Of a stretch of 64,000 bases of DNA, positions 49,462-64,000 are shown piece after piece; positions within the stretch are counted from its first letter, which is position 1, and each line of letters opens with the position of its first letter. The notes under the pieces are model-generated. The model made no database searches. It was not told where the DNA came from and was given only the letters and a program-made list of their open reading frames with translations. The position numbers were made by a program, and so were the translations under genes. This stretch comes from Vibrio crassostreae. Its GTDB lineage: Bacteria; Pseudomonadota; Gammaproteobacteria; Enterobacterales; Vibrionaceae. The DNA is taken from positions 2,480,001 through 2,544,000 of the forward strand of contig NZ_AP025476.1 in assembly GCF_024347415.1 (NCBI RefSeq), read 5' to 3'.

Positions 49462-50565
49462 TTAATCAGTAGACCCTTGATGTATGTCTAAGCTAAAACT
49501 CGCCGAACCAAGCAGGCTCAACGAAAGTTGGCAGCCCTGCTCAATCGGCAGATCCCGTGTAATGAAGTTCTTCTTACAATTCTCACCTAAGCGTTCGCCC
49601 GCGGCAATATGTTGATTCAATTCACCATTAGACCATTGTCCATCTAAACCCGCAGGCAAAATAGAGATAGTACCCTCGGCAAGATTGGCGACACCAAACA
49701 AAGCGTTAACGGGCGTTGCGCATTTCGAGCACTCAATCCCCTTCTCTAAAATCTCGGCAATATCTTTGAGATCAACATTAAAATCTTTTCGATTTCTTAT
49801 GTAATCGTGGAATAAGGCTCTCACCAGAAGTGTTGACGCTGAACTGCCATTATCGGCAGAAGACGAATCAACGAGGTAAAAAGCAAATTGCCCATTCATC
49901 ATCCAAGCATAATCAAAGACGAGTGGCATCATCTCTGTTGATTGCAGTAGTCGGTAACTGCAACGCCATGAGCCTTGTCGTGTGTCTTTCTCTGGTAGCA
50001 ACGCGTGCAATAAGTCTCTTGCCGCACTAGGGTTCTCTTGCAGGTAATTCAGGTGCCAATGTAGCTCTTGGTCTTCAGGGATCTCTCCCCCGTCATCAAC
50101 GCAGAACCATTGGCTTGAAAAATCTCGTTGGTCTGAAATGTTATCGAACGAATCTGTCAATGTATTCGCAATCGCACTTCCTAAGTGACCGTGATCCTCT
50201 AACGGTTTCGCTAAAAAATCTTTAATACCAAATCGCAATGCTTTCGCCACATCAGACATGTCATCTGTGCCGGACACAACGATCATAGGCAGTGACGGGT
50301 ACTCTAAACTGAGCTCTTCCACAAGCTCGATGCCATCAAGTATCGGCATTGATAAGTCACACACAATTAAATCTGGCGCTGAGTCTCTGAGCTTTTGCAG
50401 AGCGTCCAGCCCATTTTCAGCCTCAACCACTTTATAACCAACCTTGTCTAGGTATGCGCTGGTTATCCGGCGAAAAATAGGATCATCATCAACCAACATC
50501 ACGCATTTTTGGTTAATTACTTCCTGAGCCGAGGTCATTACTGGCTGACTGTGAGTTTTGTACAT
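49462..50565 (-). CDS. rssB: RssB-like response regulator
   Basis: A 367-residue protein. Residues about 20-135 form a receiver domain with acidic pocket DDD at 26-28, phosphoacceptor D70 (CDLSMP) and K120. The second half is a degenerate PP2C-like domain (LVFDYAWMMNGQFAFYLVDSS, LLVRALFHDYI, ILPAGLDGQW). The whole pattern, including DMSDVAKALRFGIKDFLAKP, matches E. coli RssB, the adaptor that delivers sigma-S to ClpXP. A role in RpoS turnover is therefore likely. The phosphatase metal residues are not evident, again as in RssB. Confidence 0.75.
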   Translation of the reverse strand: MYKTHSQPVMTSAQEVINQKCVMLVDDDPIFRRITSAYLDKVGYKVVEAENGLDALQKLRDSAPDLIVCDLSMPILDGIELVEELSLEYPSLPMIVVSGTDDMSDVAKALRFGIKDFLAKPLEDHGHLGSAIANTLTDSFDNISDQRDFSSQWFCVDDGGEIPEDQELHWHLNYLQENPSAARDLLHALLPEKDTRQGSWRCSYRLLQSTEMMPLVFDYAWMMNGQFAFYLVDSSSADNGSSASTLLVRALFHDYIRNRKDFNVDLKDIAEILEKGIECSKCATPVNALFGVANLAEGTISILPAGLDGQWSNGELNQHIAAGERLGENCKKNFITRDLPIEQGCQLSLSLLGSASFSLDIHQGSTD

Positions 50566-50793
50566 AATCTATAACCTCACAAAACTAAGTCGAATTATTA
50601 TTGTTATCTGTTCTAAGAACTAATATAAAACTTAGTAATAAAATGCTAAATACACAAATTTGCACTCTTTGCTGGTAATTCGTGACGAGGGTTGGAATAC
50701 TTGTAAATAGTGCAACGAGTTGACGTAACGCAAACATTGATCTCACTGTTACGTATAAATTAGATGAGATTGTAAACAAATGTGTCTGGATTT

Positions 50794-51669
50794 ATGAAAT
50801 TAGATGATTTAAACCTCTTTCGACTCGTCGTTGAAAATGGGAGCTACACCGCAACATCGCGCAAGACTATGATTCCGGTTGCGACCATCACACGACGCAT
50901 CCAAGCCTTAGAAGACTCTTTGAACCTTAGGCTTCTCAATAGACACGCGCGTAAACTTTCTTTAACAGAGGCTGGCGAACGTTTCTACAATGAATGCTCT
51001 CCGTTATTGCAGCGTCTCTCTTCTACTGCTGAAGAGTTAACTGACGTGTGCAAAGGAGCTTCCGGTAAGATTCGTATTACGGCACCTTCCAACCTGACCA
51101 AGCGCATGATGATGCCAATGTTCAGCGATTTCATGACTCAATACCCTGATATCAATATTGAGCTGATGATGAACAACCAAGCGGATCAGCTGGACCCAAC
51201 TGAGTGGGACGTGATTTTCCGTGTCGGCCCACAACGTGATTCAAGCCTAATCGCTCGAAAAATCAGTGAAGTAAAAGATATTCTTATCGCGAGCCCTGAG
51301 TATTTAGCGAAGAACCCAGCACCAAGCCATGCTGAAGAGCTAGCGAACCATTCGCTACTCAAAGGCTACCCGCTGATTAAGTGGCAGCTGAGTAATTCGA
51401 ATGAAGAGACGGTGGTGAATAGCGAGAAAGGCCGTTTCAATGCGAATGCGCTTAATGTCGTGAGACAAGCCTGTTCAGAAGGCCTAGGTATAACCCTAAT
51501 GCCTGACGTGATGATCCGTGAATACATTGAAGATGGCAGCTTAGTCCAAGTCTTAGAAGACTGGAGCGCTAACCCTCGTGATATTTACATGCTTTATAAC
51601 CACAAAGACCATCTACCAGAGAAAGTTAGATTGTTTATTGATTTTGTGATCGCGTACCACATTCATTAA
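50794..51669 (+). CDS. LysR family transcriptional regulator
   Basis: A 291-residue regulator with an N-terminal winged helix-turn-helix (MKLDDLNLFRLVVENGSYTATSRKTMIPVATITRRIQALE) and a C-terminal substrate-binding domain. It falls in the CrgA/LrhA-like branch by its GKIRITAPSNL and IEDGSLVQVLEDW motifs. A GTG four codons upstream is an alternative start. The target and inducer are unknown. It is divergent from the RssB-like gene, across about 230 bp with no clear operator. Confidence 0.9.
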   Translation: MKLDDLNLFRLVVENGSYTATSRKTMIPVATITRRIQALEDSLNLRLLNRHARKLSLTEAGERFYNECSPLLQRLSSTAEELTDVCKGASGKIRITAPSNLTKRMMMPMFSDFMTQYPDINIELMMNNQADQLDPTEWDVIFRVGPQRDSSLIARKISEVKDILIASPEYLAKNPAPSHAEELANHSLLKGYPLIKWQLSNSNEETVVNSEKGRFNANALNVVRQACSEGLGITLMPDVMIREYIEDGSLVQVLEDWSANPRDIYMLYNHKDHLPEKVRLFIDFVIAYHIH

Positions 51670-51692
51670 GGTCAATCCCCTTCTCCGTAAAC

Positions 51693-51723
51693 AAAAAAAC
51701 CAGAGCCGATGCTCTGGTTTTTT
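51693..51723. terminator. Bidirectional terminator between the LysR gene and purF
   Basis: AAAAACCAGAGC pairs with GCTCTGGTTTTT around CGAT, with A- and T-tracts on both sides. Confidence 0.88.
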
Positions 51724-51745
51724 ATATTCTTGCCACTAACGAAAA

Positions 51746-53260
51746 CTAAGCACCTTCGTTGTGTAACTCTAGGTTCGCTAGATCTTGTTGAATCTCACGC
51801 TGAACCTTTGAGTCGTCATTACGCAAAGAGTCTAGGAAATCTAGGTACGCTTGGTCGATATCACCCGTTACATACTCGCCGTTAAATACAGAAGTATCGA
51901 AACGAGAAATGTCTTGATTGCCCATGCCCACTGCCGAAATCAGATCTGGTAGTGTTTGGAAAATCAAGGCATCTGCGCCAATCTGCTTACAAATCGTTTC
52001 GTTATCACGACCATGAGCAATCAGCTCTGTCGCGCTCGGCATATCAATACCGTAAACGTTAGGGAAGCGAACCTCTGGAGCTGCTGAAACCATGAACACT
52101 TTGTTTGCGCCAGAATCACGAGCCATTTCAATGATCTGCTCTGATGTTGTGCCGCGAACGATAGAGTCATCAACCAATAGAACGTTCTTACCTTTAAACT
52201 CAGAACGGATTGCGTTCAGCTTACGGCGAACCGACTTCTTACGCTGTTGCTGACCAGGCATAATGAACGTGCGGCCAACATAACGGTTTTTTACGAAACC
52301 TTGACGGTATGGCTTATTGATCGCTTGAGCGATTCGCAGCGCAATATCGTTTGATGTTTCAGGGATTGGGATAACCACATCAATATCTAAGTCTGCGTAC
52401 TCTTCTTTAATACGCTTACCAAGCATCTCACCCATCTCAACGCGTGCGCTGTAAACCGAGATTTTATCGATGAATGAATCTGGGCGTGCAAAGTATACAA
52501 ACTCAAAGATACATGGGTTTAGTTGTGGGTTGTCTGCACATTGCTTAGTGAAAAGCTCACCGTCGAATGTTGCGTAGATAGCTTCACCTGGCGCTACGTC
52601 GCGCATGAAGTCGAAGCCAACAGCATCGAGTGCTACCGATTCAGACGCAACCATGTACTCTGTTTTACCATTAACTTCACGCTTACCAAGACACAGTGGA
52701 CGAATACCATGTGGGTCACGGAATGCGATCATACCGTGGCCGATGATCATCGCAGTTACGGCGTAAGCACCGCGAATTGTGCGGTGCACATTTGCCACAG
52801 CGCGGAAAACATCATCCGAAGTCACGTTACCTTTAACAGTATCGATCTCATGAGCCAATACGTTCAGTAGAACTTCAGAGTCAGAGGTTGTGTTTACATG
52901 GCGACGGTCTTTTTCGAACAACTTCTCACGAACTTCGTTTGCGTTCGTCAGGTTACCGTTGTGCGCCAACGTAATGCCAAAAGGAGAGTTTACGTAGAAA
53001 GGCTGAGCTTCAGACGCACTTGAACTACCCGCTGTAGGATAACGAACATGGCCAATACCAACTTCACCTTGTAGGCGCTGCATGTGTTTTGCTTCAAAAA
53101 CATCTTTTACTAAACCGTTCGCCTTACGCAGACGGAAACGATTGCTTTCTATGGTACAAATACCAGCGGCATCTTGGCCACGATGCTGCAATACCGTTAA
53201 AGCGTCATAAATAGACTGGTTTACAGGTGTTGAACCCACGATTCCAACAATACCACACAT
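51746..53260 (-). CDS. purF: Amidophosphoribosyltransferase
   Basis: The 504-residue enzyme makes phosphoribosylamine from PRPP and glutamine, the first step of purine synthesis. The N-terminal glutaminase nucleophile is Cys2 (MCGIVGIVG), exposed after Met removal; the PRPP loop is [17 protein letters not shown] near 365-380. AGGA precedes the ATG. It follows cvpA by 34 bp and shares its PurR-controlled promoter. Confidence 0.98.
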   Translation of the reverse strand: MCGIVGIVGSTPVNQSIYDALTVLQHRGQDAAGICTIESNRFRLRKANGLVKDVFEAKHMQRLQGEVGIGHVRYPTAGSSSASEAQPFYVNSPFGITLAHNGNLTNANEVREKLFEKDRRHVNTTSDSEVLLNVLAHEIDTVKGNVTSDDVFRAVANVHRTIRGAYAVTAMIIGHGMIAFRDPHGIRPLCLGKREVNGKTEYMVASESVALDAVGFDFMRDVAPGEAIYATFDGELFTKQCADNPQLNPCIFEFVYFARPDSFIDKISVYSARVEMGEMLGKRIKEEYADLDIDVVIPIPETSNDIALRIAQAINKPYRQGFVKNRYVGRTFIMPGQQQRKKSVRRKLNAIRSEFKGKNVLLVDDSIVRGTTSEQIIEMARDSGANKVFMVSAAPEVRFPNVYGIDMPSATELIAHGRDNETICKQIGADALIFQTLPDLISAVGMGNQDISRFDTSVFNGEYVTGDIDQAYLDFLDSLRNDDSKVQREIQQDLANLELHNEGA

Positions 53261-53294
53261 GTCCTAATCCTCGATTTTTCGACATTAACTGGCG

Positions 53295-53786
53295 CTAGAG
53301 CGCGCCAGATAAGAAACTAGATGTTGCTTGTAAATGCTCGAAGAACGGCGCAATGATTCGACTAAATTCCGGAACCAATTGCGAATTCTTCCACCACTCA
53401 GAACTTGGGAATGCAGTAAACGCATCCATGAAAAACAACACTGCAGAAACAATCAAAACACCACGTAAGCCACCAAAGACGACACCGAGGATTCTGTCTG
53501 TACCTGACAGGCCTGTTTTCTGAACTAGCTGACCGATGACATAGTTAACTAAGGCACCAACAACTAACGTTGCAACAAACAATGCTGCTATCGCAGTTCC
53601 GTTTCGAAACATCTCATCTTCGATATTGGTGAAGTACATCGCTAATTTAGCGTAGTACTGGCTAGCAATAAAAAATGCTCCAAACCAAATTACGAGTGAC
53701 AAGGCTTCTTTAGCGAAACCACGAACTAAACTGATCACGGCAGAGAAGCCGATCACGCCTAAAATGACAAAATCTAACCAATTCAT
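53295..53786 (-). CDS. cvpA: Colicin V production protein family, CvpA
   Basis: A 163-residue inner-membrane protein with four hydrophobic segments and the conserved start MNWLDFVILGVIGFSAVISLVRGFAKE. The E. coli protein was named for colicin V export, and its own role is unclear. It is the promoter-proximal gene of cvpA-purF, with a perfect PurR box just upstream. Confidence 0.94.
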   Translation of the reverse strand: MNWLDFVILGVIGFSAVISLVRGFAKEALSLVIWFGAFFIASQYYAKLAMYFTNIEDEMFRNGTAIAALFVATLVVGALVNYVIGQLVQKTGLSGTDRILGVVFGGLRGVLIVSAVLFFMDAFTAFPSSEWWKNSQLVPEFSRIIAPFFEHLQATSSFLSGAL

Positions 53787-53812
53787 GAATTCTTCATCTT
53801 AAGTTGGCGCGC

Positions 53813-53849
53813 ATTTTAACAGAAAAAATGCTGACGCAAACGTTTTCTT
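53813..53849 (-). promoter_or_regulatory. cvpA-purF promoter with PurR operator
   Basis: On the plus strand ACGCAAACGTTTTCTT (53834-53849) fits the PurR consensus throughout. On the minus strand TTTGCG (53840-53835), a 16-bp spacer and TAAAAT (53818-53813) form the promoter, so the operator covers the -35. It overlaps the end of dedD by two bases. Repression by PurR with hypoxanthine or guanine is inferred from the E. coli parallel. Confidence 0.85.
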
Positions 53850-54423
53850 ATGGATTTAACGGTTTAAATTTGAGCAATTGGCCTTTTGAACCCGTAATTT
53901 TTTCTAATTCCTTAATTTGTCGCTCAAGTTTGGATTTAGAGACATCCGGGCCAATAATTACTCGCGTAAAAGTTTTTTCTTGCTTGGTGTGAGCCTGATA
54001 ACCACGCTTTTGCAGATCCTCAACAACGTTTTTTGCGTTGTCAGCATTCTTCAAAGCCATCAATTGAATAATCCAAGCACTGTCTTGGTATTCATTTTTT
54101 TCCGGTACTGGCTTAACTACTACTGCCACTTTGTCAGCTTCTTTATTATTGGAAGAAGACGCGGTTTGCGTGTTTGAACTATCAGTACGACCACTTTCAA
54201 CCACTTGCTCAACTGGAGAATCCGGTAGCGCTATCTGATCTTCAACGGGATCGAGTACTTCAAACACTTCAACATTACTATCAAGCTCTGGCTTAATCGG
54301 AATGCTTGCAAACTCTTCTTTATAGTGGAGCTTCTTACCATCTAGCACATCGGGCAATACAATCACGCCAATGGCCACTAAAATGATGGTGCCGACTAAT
54401 CGGCTTTGGAATTTACTTGCCAT
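53848..54423 (-). CDS. dedD: DedD, SPOR-domain cell-division protein
   Basis: A 191-residue bitopic protein: one N-terminal membrane helix (VGTIILVAIGVIVLPDVLDG), an acidic/Ser linker, and a C-terminal SPOR domain (about 110-187, SAWIIQLMALKNADNAKNVVEDLQKRGY) that binds denuded peptidoglycan at the septum. It starts right after the folC stop. Order folC-dedD-cvpA matches E. coli. Confidence 0.93.
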   Translation of the reverse strand: MASKFQSRLVGTIILVAIGVIVLPDVLDGKKLHYKEEFASIPIKPELDSNVEVFEVLDPVEDQIALPDSPVEQVVESGRTDSSNTQTASSSNNKEADKVAVVVKPVPEKNEYQDSAWIIQLMALKNADNAKNVVEDLQKRGYQAHTKQEKTFTRVIIGPDVSKSKLERQIKELEKITGSKGQLLKFKPLNP

Positions 54424-55686
54424 TTAGTTTCCTTTTTTCTGCCAATGCTCCAAGACTTCGCCTACGGTATGGAAAGAACCGACCACCAACACAACATCAT
54501 CACCTTTAACAGAAGCTAAAGCCGCTTCAAACGCTGCTACAGGGTTTAGATACTGCTCTACACCTTCAGGCAGGCTTTGACACAATTCAGCTGCTGTCGC
54601 TGCACGTGGCCCTTGCAATGAAGCTGGATACCAATGAGTTGCGATTGGCGCTAATACTTCCAATGTCGCGGGAATATCTTTGTCATGAAGCATGGCGACT
54701 ACAACGTGTAAATTTTTACCCGCATACTTTTTCGTAACTTGCTGCGCAAAGTATTCAGCGGAATGCGGGTTGTGCGCCACATCAAGCACAATCACGGGTT
54801 GATCACTAATTTGCTGCATACGCCCAGGAAGCTTCGCATTCTTCATGCCGTTAACAACGTTCACGTCGCTAATATTAAGCTCTGATGTGCCCAATGCCAT
54901 CAGCGCTGTTGCAGCGTTAGGTAACGGCAAGCTCGGAATAGGTAGCGATTCCAGCTGGAATGCACCACTGCGCCAGTTCCACGTATCACCGTCAACATCA
55001 TAAGTGTATTGAATACCAACTTGATAGAACTCAGCCTTAATGTCATCAGCGTGCGCTGCAACCGTTGCCGGTGGTTTAGGTTGACCACAAATAGCGGGTT
55101 TACCACTACGATAAATGCCCGCTTTCTCAAAACCAATCACATTGATGTCATCACCTAGCCAGTCAACATGGTCGACAGCCAAACTAGTAATCACGGAAAC
55201 ATCATGCTCAACGATATTGGTCGCGTCTAGACGTCCGCCTAAACCAACTTCTAATAGCACAACATCAACCGCTTCAGTTTGAAATGCACGTAACGCCGCT
55301 AAAGTGCCATATTCGAAAAAGCTCAGGCTGATTTCGCCACGCTCTTTCTCAATAAAATCGAAAGACTGAACCATCTTTTCATCAGAGAGATCTTGGCCGT
55401 TGATACGAACACGTTCGTTATAGCGAATTAAGTGAGGAGAGCTGTAGACACCAACTGAGTAACCAGCGTCCAATAGAATCGCTTCCATCAGTGCACATGT
55501 TGAGCCTTTGCCATTGGTTCCGGCAACAGTAATAACATGTTGAGCAGGTTTGGTGAGGTTTGCCTTAGAGGCGACGGCCTGAACTCGGTCTAATCCAAGA
55601 TCAATAGCGCTTGTGTGGATGTTTGATAAATAATCAAGCCACATCTCCAAAGAGGATGTGGCTTGAGGAATAGGTTGTTGACTCAT
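54424..55686 (-). CDS. folC: Folylpolyglutamate/dihydrofolate synthase
   Basis: The 420-residue ATP ligase adds glutamate to folates and makes dihydrofolate. The ATP loop ITVAGTNGKGSTCALME lies near 50-65, with SSPHLIRYNERVRING after it, and the late VLDVAHNPHSAEYF is the Mur-ligase-type signature. It is 42 bp after accD and directly abuts dedD. Confidence 0.97.
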   Translation of the reverse strand: MSQQPIPQATSSLEMWLDYLSNIHTSAIDLGLDRVQAVASKANLTKPAQHVITVAGTNGKGSTCALMEAILLDAGYSVGVYSSPHLIRYNERVRINGQDLSDEKMVQSFDFIEKERGEISLSFFEYGTLAALRAFQTEAVDVVLLEVGLGGRLDATNIVEHDVSVITSLAVDHVDWLGDDINVIGFEKAGIYRSGKPAICGQPKPPATVAAHADDIKAEFYQVGIQYTYDVDGDTWNWRSGAFQLESLPIPSLPLPNAATALMALGTSELNISDVNVVNGMKNAKLPGRMQQISDQPVIVLDVAHNPHSAEYFAQQVTKKYAGKNLHVVVAMLHDKDIPATLEVLAPIATHWYPASLQGPRAATAAELCQSLPEGVEQYLNPVAAFEAALASVKGDDVVLVVGSFHTVGEVLEHWQKKGN

Positions 55687-55728
55687 CTAACTCATAACCA
55701 TAATTAAGTTGGTTTGTTAGAAGGTACT

Positions 55729-56655
55729 TTACCCTTTTTCTGGCGCTTCTGGTACTTCATAAGTAGCTTCATTCGGTGAATCGTTCACAGAAACTACTAA
55801 TGGTGAAGGCTGGTTGGTCATTTTAGCAACAAGGCTTGCAACGCGCTGACGCATCTCACGACGGTCAACAATCATGTCGATAGCACCGTGGTCTAGTAGG
55901 AACTCACTGCGTTGGAAACCTTCAGGAAGGTCTTCACGTACCGTTTGTTCAATTACACGACGTCCAGCGAAACCGATAAGTGCTTTTGGCTCACCAATGT
56001 TGATATCGCCAAGCATCGCCAAACTTGCAGAAACACCACCCATTGTTGGATCAGTCATTACTGAAACAAACGGTAGGCCTTTCGCAGATAAACGCTCTAG
56101 AGCAGCACTGGTTTTCGCCATTTGCATTAGAGACATCAATGCCTCTTGCATACGCGCACCACCACTTGCAGAGAAACAAACTAAACCACAGTTGTTTTCA
56201 ATTGCAGCATCAACCGCTTTAACAAAACGAGCACCTACAACAGAACCCATTGAGCCGCCCATGAATGAGAATTCAAAAGCACACGCTACGATAGGTAAAC
56301 CAAGCAGTTCGCCTTTCATTGCTACTAGTGCGTCTGTCTCACCACTGTTTTTCTGTGCAGCAGAGATACGTTCTTTGTAACGCTTAGAATCTTTAAATTT
56401 CAGCTTATCTTGTGGCTCAAGATCAGTACCTAGTTCAACACGCTCACCTTTGTCTAGGAATGTATCCAGACGACGACGTGCTTTCATGCGCATGTGATGG
56501 TCACATTTTGGACATACTTCTAGGTTACGCTCTAGTTCAGCATGGTACAGAACCTGCTCACAAGAAGTACATTTAGTCCAAACACCCTCAGGGATAGACG
56601 CTTTACGAGATGTTACGATGTTGCTTTTTTCTAAAATCTTTTCAAGCCAACTCAT
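55729..56655 (-). CDS. accD: Acetyl-CoA carboxylase carboxyltransferase subunit beta
   Basis: A 308-residue subunit that pairs with AccA to transfer CO2 from biotin to acetyl-CoA, the first step of fatty acid synthesis. A C4 zinc ribbon at the N-terminus uses C29, C32, C48 and C51, followed by the crotonase-fold core with [21 protein letters not shown]. It begins the accD-folC-dedD series. Confidence 0.97.
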   Translation of the reverse strand: MSWLEKILEKSNIVTSRKASIPEGVWTKCTSCEQVLYHAELERNLEVCPKCDHHMRMKARRRLDTFLDKGERVELGTDLEPQDKLKFKDSKRYKERISAAQKNSGETDALVAMKGELLGLPIVACAFEFSFMGGSMGSVVGARFVKAVDAAIENNCGLVCFSASGGARMQEALMSLMQMAKTSAALERLSAKGLPFVSVMTDPTMGGVSASLAMLGDINIGEPKALIGFAGRRVIEQTVREDLPEGFQRSEFLLDHGAIDMIVDRREMRQRVASLVAKMTNQPSPLVVSVNDSPNEATYEVPEAPEKG

Positions 56656-56831
56656 GGAAGACCTTTTTGTTTCGATTCTTCCGCTTGATTGCGAAAGAAA
56701 TAAATTTGGGAATTATGCGTGGGAATTAAAGCACATAAAACAGCGACTGTAGATAAAAAACTGGTTGTACCTATTTTCTGGGACTATCTTACGCACTAAA
56801 CCGTAATAATTTTTGAACCTAAGTCTCACAT

Positions 56832-57626
56832 TTAGTTCAAATTATCCGGCAAAAATAGAGGACCAATTGGCTCTCGTGGTAGTTCAAAATGTTCGGGGTA
56901 ATCAACATCCACCAGATACAAACCTTCCGCTTTTGCAGTTGCGCCGGCTACTTTTCGATCTTTAGCTTCTAAAAGCCACTGGATCCACTCTGGTTTCTGC
57001 TCACCCTTACCAACGGCAATAAGGCTACCAGTAATATTCCTCACCATGTGGTGAACAAACGCATTCGCTTTAATATCGATCACAATGTAGTGTCCATGGC
57101 GAGTCACATTCAAGTGAATCATGTTTCTCCATGGGCTACGGGATTGACAATGTGTTGCCCTGAACGAAGTGAAGTCATTCTCACCAAGTAAGTACTGACC
57201 CGCTTCGTGCATTTTTTTCTCATCAAGATGACCATGATAATGGCTCACGCCTGAATTCAAAATGCCTGGGCGAAGTGCATGGTTAAAGATAATGTAGCGA
57301 TAACGGCGGGCAGTTGCTGAGAAACGAGCATGGAAATCCTCATTCACTTCTGTCGCCCAACGAACCGCAATATCTTTTGGCATGTTGGCATTCGCGCCCA
57401 TTGTCCATGCCACCATTTTACGATCGACATTAGTTTCAAAGTGAACGACTTGTCCCGTACCGTGAACACCGGCATCTGTACGACCTGCGCACATAACTTC
57501 TACAGGGTGATTCGCGACAACTGAAAGAGCCTTTTCCAATTCTTCTTGGACACTTTTCACGTCTCGTTGGCGCTGCCAACCAAAGTAGTGGGTACCGTTA
57601 TATTCAATACCTAAAGCAATTTTCAT
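56832..57626 (-). CDS. truA: tRNA pseudouridine(38-40) synthase TruA
   Basis: A 264-residue enzyme that modifies U38-U40 in tRNA anticodon arms. The catalytic aspartate is D51 in [18 protein letters not shown]. The N-terminus [20 protein letters not shown] and [17 protein letters not shown] are diagnostic. It lies between fimV/hubP and accD; dedA of E. coli is absent. Confidence 0.97.
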   Translation of the reverse strand: MKIALGIEYNGTHYFGWQRQRDVKSVQEELEKALSVVANHPVEVMCAGRTDAGVHGTGQVVHFETNVDRKMVAWTMGANANMPKDIAVRWATEVNEDFHARFSATARRYRYIIFNHALRPGILNSGVSHYHGHLDEKKMHEAGQYLLGENDFTSFRATHCQSRSPWRNMIHLNVTRHGHYIVIDIKANAFVHHMVRNITGSLIAVGKGEQKPEWIQWLLEAKDRKVAGATAKAEGLYLVDVDYPEHFELPREPIGPLFLPDNLN

Positions 57627-57783
57627 GTTCTTGTTCTCTTTGAAAATGGGCGAGAAGTATATACGGAAATCAGTGCTAGCCCAAATAGGATGGGGCTAAA
57701 ACTTCAATAAACAATCAGCATCGACCGAGACGATACTTTTAAGAAACCAAATAATACAGTGGCGCTCTGTATCGCCTTAAAAC

Positions 57784-57807
57784 AAAGGGTAGCCAACGCT
57801 ACCCTTT
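57784..57807 (-). terminator. Intrinsic terminator of fimV/hubP
   Basis: On the minus strand AAAGGGTAGC pairs with GCTACCCTTT around GTTG, followed by a T-rich run. Confidence 0.78.
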
Positions 57808-57819
57808 ATGATTTTTAAT

Positions 57820-62697
<4,878 letters not shown>

Positions 62698-62856
62698 AAA
62701 AGGCTCAGCTAGGTGCTTAAATTCGGAAAAGTGATGATCTATTAAATATATCGGATAAATGACGTAAAACTATAGAGATGAAAACAAAAAATGTGTTGCA
62801 GCAACAATATTCGCAGCAATTTCACACAATTTGACTAACAATATTTTTAATCGATT

Positions 62857-62884
62857 AAAAAAGCCCCACTAAAGAGTGAGGCTT
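62857..62884 (-). terminator. Intrinsic terminator of the second asd gene
   Basis: On the minus strand AAGCCTCACT pairs with AGTGGGGCTT (one G-T pair) around CTTT, then six T residues. Confidence 0.85.
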
Positions 62885-62904
62885 GTTTATCAAAGCAATA
62901 AAGC

Positions 62905-63918
62905 TTAGAAGTAATCGCGAATCAGAACTTCAGCGATTTGAACTGCGTTTGTTGCCGCGCCTTTACGAACGTTATCAGCTACAACCCACATGTTCACGCC
63001 GCTGTGATGGCTGATGTCGTTACGAATACGACCAACCATTACGTGGTCTTTACCACCGGCATCACGAACTTGAGTTGGGAAGTCTAGCGCTTGGAATACT
63101 TCAACACCTTCTGTGTTCTCTAGAAGCTGAACCACTTGCTCTGCACCGATAGGCGCGCGAGTTTCAATGTGTAGAGATTCTGCGTGACCGTAGAATACTG
63201 GTACGCGAACACAAGTCGGGTTCACTGTGATTGAAGAATCAGCAAAGATTTTTTGAGTTTCCCAAACCATCTTCATCTCTTCACGCGTGTAGCCGTTCTC
63301 TGTAAATTCATCGATTTGAGGAATACAGTTGAAAGCGATCTGTTGTGAGAACGCTGAATTTTCAGCTGGCATACCGTTAAGAAGCTTAGCTGTTTGACCC
63401 GCTAGCTCATCGATACCTGGCTTACCTGCACCAGACACAGATTGGTAAGTTGAGACGTTAATACGCTCAAGACCCACTTCATCGTGAATTGGTTTTAGCG
63501 CTACTACCATTTGGATAGTCGAGCAGTTAGGGTTCGCGATGATGTTACGGTTACGGAACTCAGCAATTGCTTCAGGGTTCACTTCAGGCACAACCAGAGG
63601 AACATCGTATTCGTAACGGAAACGTGATGTGTTATCGATAACAACAACACCTTCATCAGCAGCAATTGGAGCCCAACGCTCTGAAAGTTCGCTACCTGCA
63701 GAGAAAAACGCAATATGTACTTGAGACCAATCGAAGTCTTCTACGTTTTGTACTTGTATTGTTTTGCCGTTAAAACGGGAAGTTTTGCCTTCACTACGTT
63801 CACTTGCTAGTAAGTGCAGTTCACCGACAGGGAATTTACGCTCTTTAAGTACTTCAAGAATGGTTTCACCAACCGCACCAGTCGCACCTAAAATAGCAAT
63901 ATTAAATTCTTGGCTCAT
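62905..63918 (-). CDS. asd: Aspartate-semialdehyde dehydrogenase, short (Usg-position) type
   Basis: A 337-residue enzyme of the same reaction as the 372-residue paralogue at the left end. The NADP loop is ILGATGAVGETIL and the nucleophile C132 lies in IIANPNCSTIQM; the conserved KPIHDEVGLERINVSTYQSVSGAG follows. The intact cysteine argues that it is catalytic, unlike E. coli Usg, which occupies the same place before truA. V. cholerae is known to carry two functional asd genes. The 82 bp remaining upstream hold no gene. Confidence 0.94.
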   Translation of the reverse strand: MSQEFNIAILGATGAVGETILEVLKERKFPVGELHLLASERSEGKTSRFNGKTIQVQNVEDFDWSQVHIAFFSAGSELSERWAPIAADEGVVVIDNTSRFRYEYDVPLVVPEVNPEAIAEFRNRNIIANPNCSTIQMVVALKPIHDEVGLERINVSTYQSVSGAGKPGIDELAGQTAKLLNGMPAENSAFSQQIAFNCIPQIDEFTENGYTREEMKMVWETQKIFADSSITVNPTCVRVPVFYGHAESLHIETRAPIGAEQVVQLLENTEGVEVFQALDFPTQVRDAGGKDHVMVGRIRNDISHHSGVNMWVVADNVRKGAATNAVQIAEVLIRDYF

Positions 63919-64000
63919 TGTTTCTCTCTTTTATAAAGTTGGCTTTACCATAAAACCGAGTTTAGATAACGGCGTTAAATTACAAGATTCGTCGCCCGTT

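Overview
The window reads as ordinary chromosomal DNA of a Vibrio, most likely the Vibrio splendidus clade. The support is the gene content (HubP-type FimV, DUF3080 and DUF2989 lipoproteins, many chemotaxis receptors), the gene order, and an alkaline phosphatase that matches from memory the cold-adapted Vibrio phosphatase VAP. I see no rRNA, prophage, insertion sequence, integron or CRISPR array. Most genes are housekeeping genes in blocks that keep the gammaproteobacterial order.

Layout. 0-8.5 kb: adhE with a divergent marC/ychE gene, a small ion channel, a 104-bp palindromic repeat-like element, one aspartate-semialdehyde dehydrogenase (asd) and an NhaC-type antiporter. 8.5-14.5 kb: a lipoprotein, a membrane-anchored orphan Hpt protein, then yejK divergent from yejLM. 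14.5-15.3 kb: two identical tRNA-Ser(UGA) genes, each with its own promoter and terminator, separated by 14-bp repeats. 15.3-20.5 kb: a receptor with unusual topology, a histone-deacetylase-like hydrolase, and a possibly iron-regulated group (Fur box, 41-residue membrane protein, SDR enzyme, DUF3080 lipoprotein). 20.5-33 kb: topB-ydjA-fadH-sppA-ansA-yeaC-DUF2989-msrB-gapA-yeaD, the E. coli order with fadH and the DUF2989 gene inserted. 33-44.5 kb: a second receptor, rlmA, a Fur-boxed chaN lipoprotein, a small unknown, a BCCT transporter, alkaline phosphatase, two cysteine-cluster proteins head to head, aqpZ and a beta-barrel protein. 44.6-49.4 kb: ybaN-apt-dnaX-ybaB-recR on the minus strand plus a 45-residue membrane protein. 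49.4-51.7 kb: an RssB-like regulator and a LysR regulator. 51.7-64 kb: asd-fimV/hubP-truA-accD-folC-dedD-cvpA-purF, with a PurR operator before cvpA.

The most interesting points lie inside ordinary genes. The ybaN/DUF454 gene appears to start at an ATT codon behind a perfect Shine-Dalgarno sequence. dnaX carries an in-frame A-AAA-AAG slippery heptamer with a -1 stop two codons later, which would give a gamma subunit of about 528 residues. A perfect 7-1-7 Fur palindrome sits just before an overlooked 41-codon gene. Sites placed where known biology expects them include an FNR-like box at about -41.5 of a predicted adhE promoter, a FadR-like operator at fadH and a PurR box at cvpA-purF. All calls come from reading the sequence by eye and from remembered family features; no database search was run.
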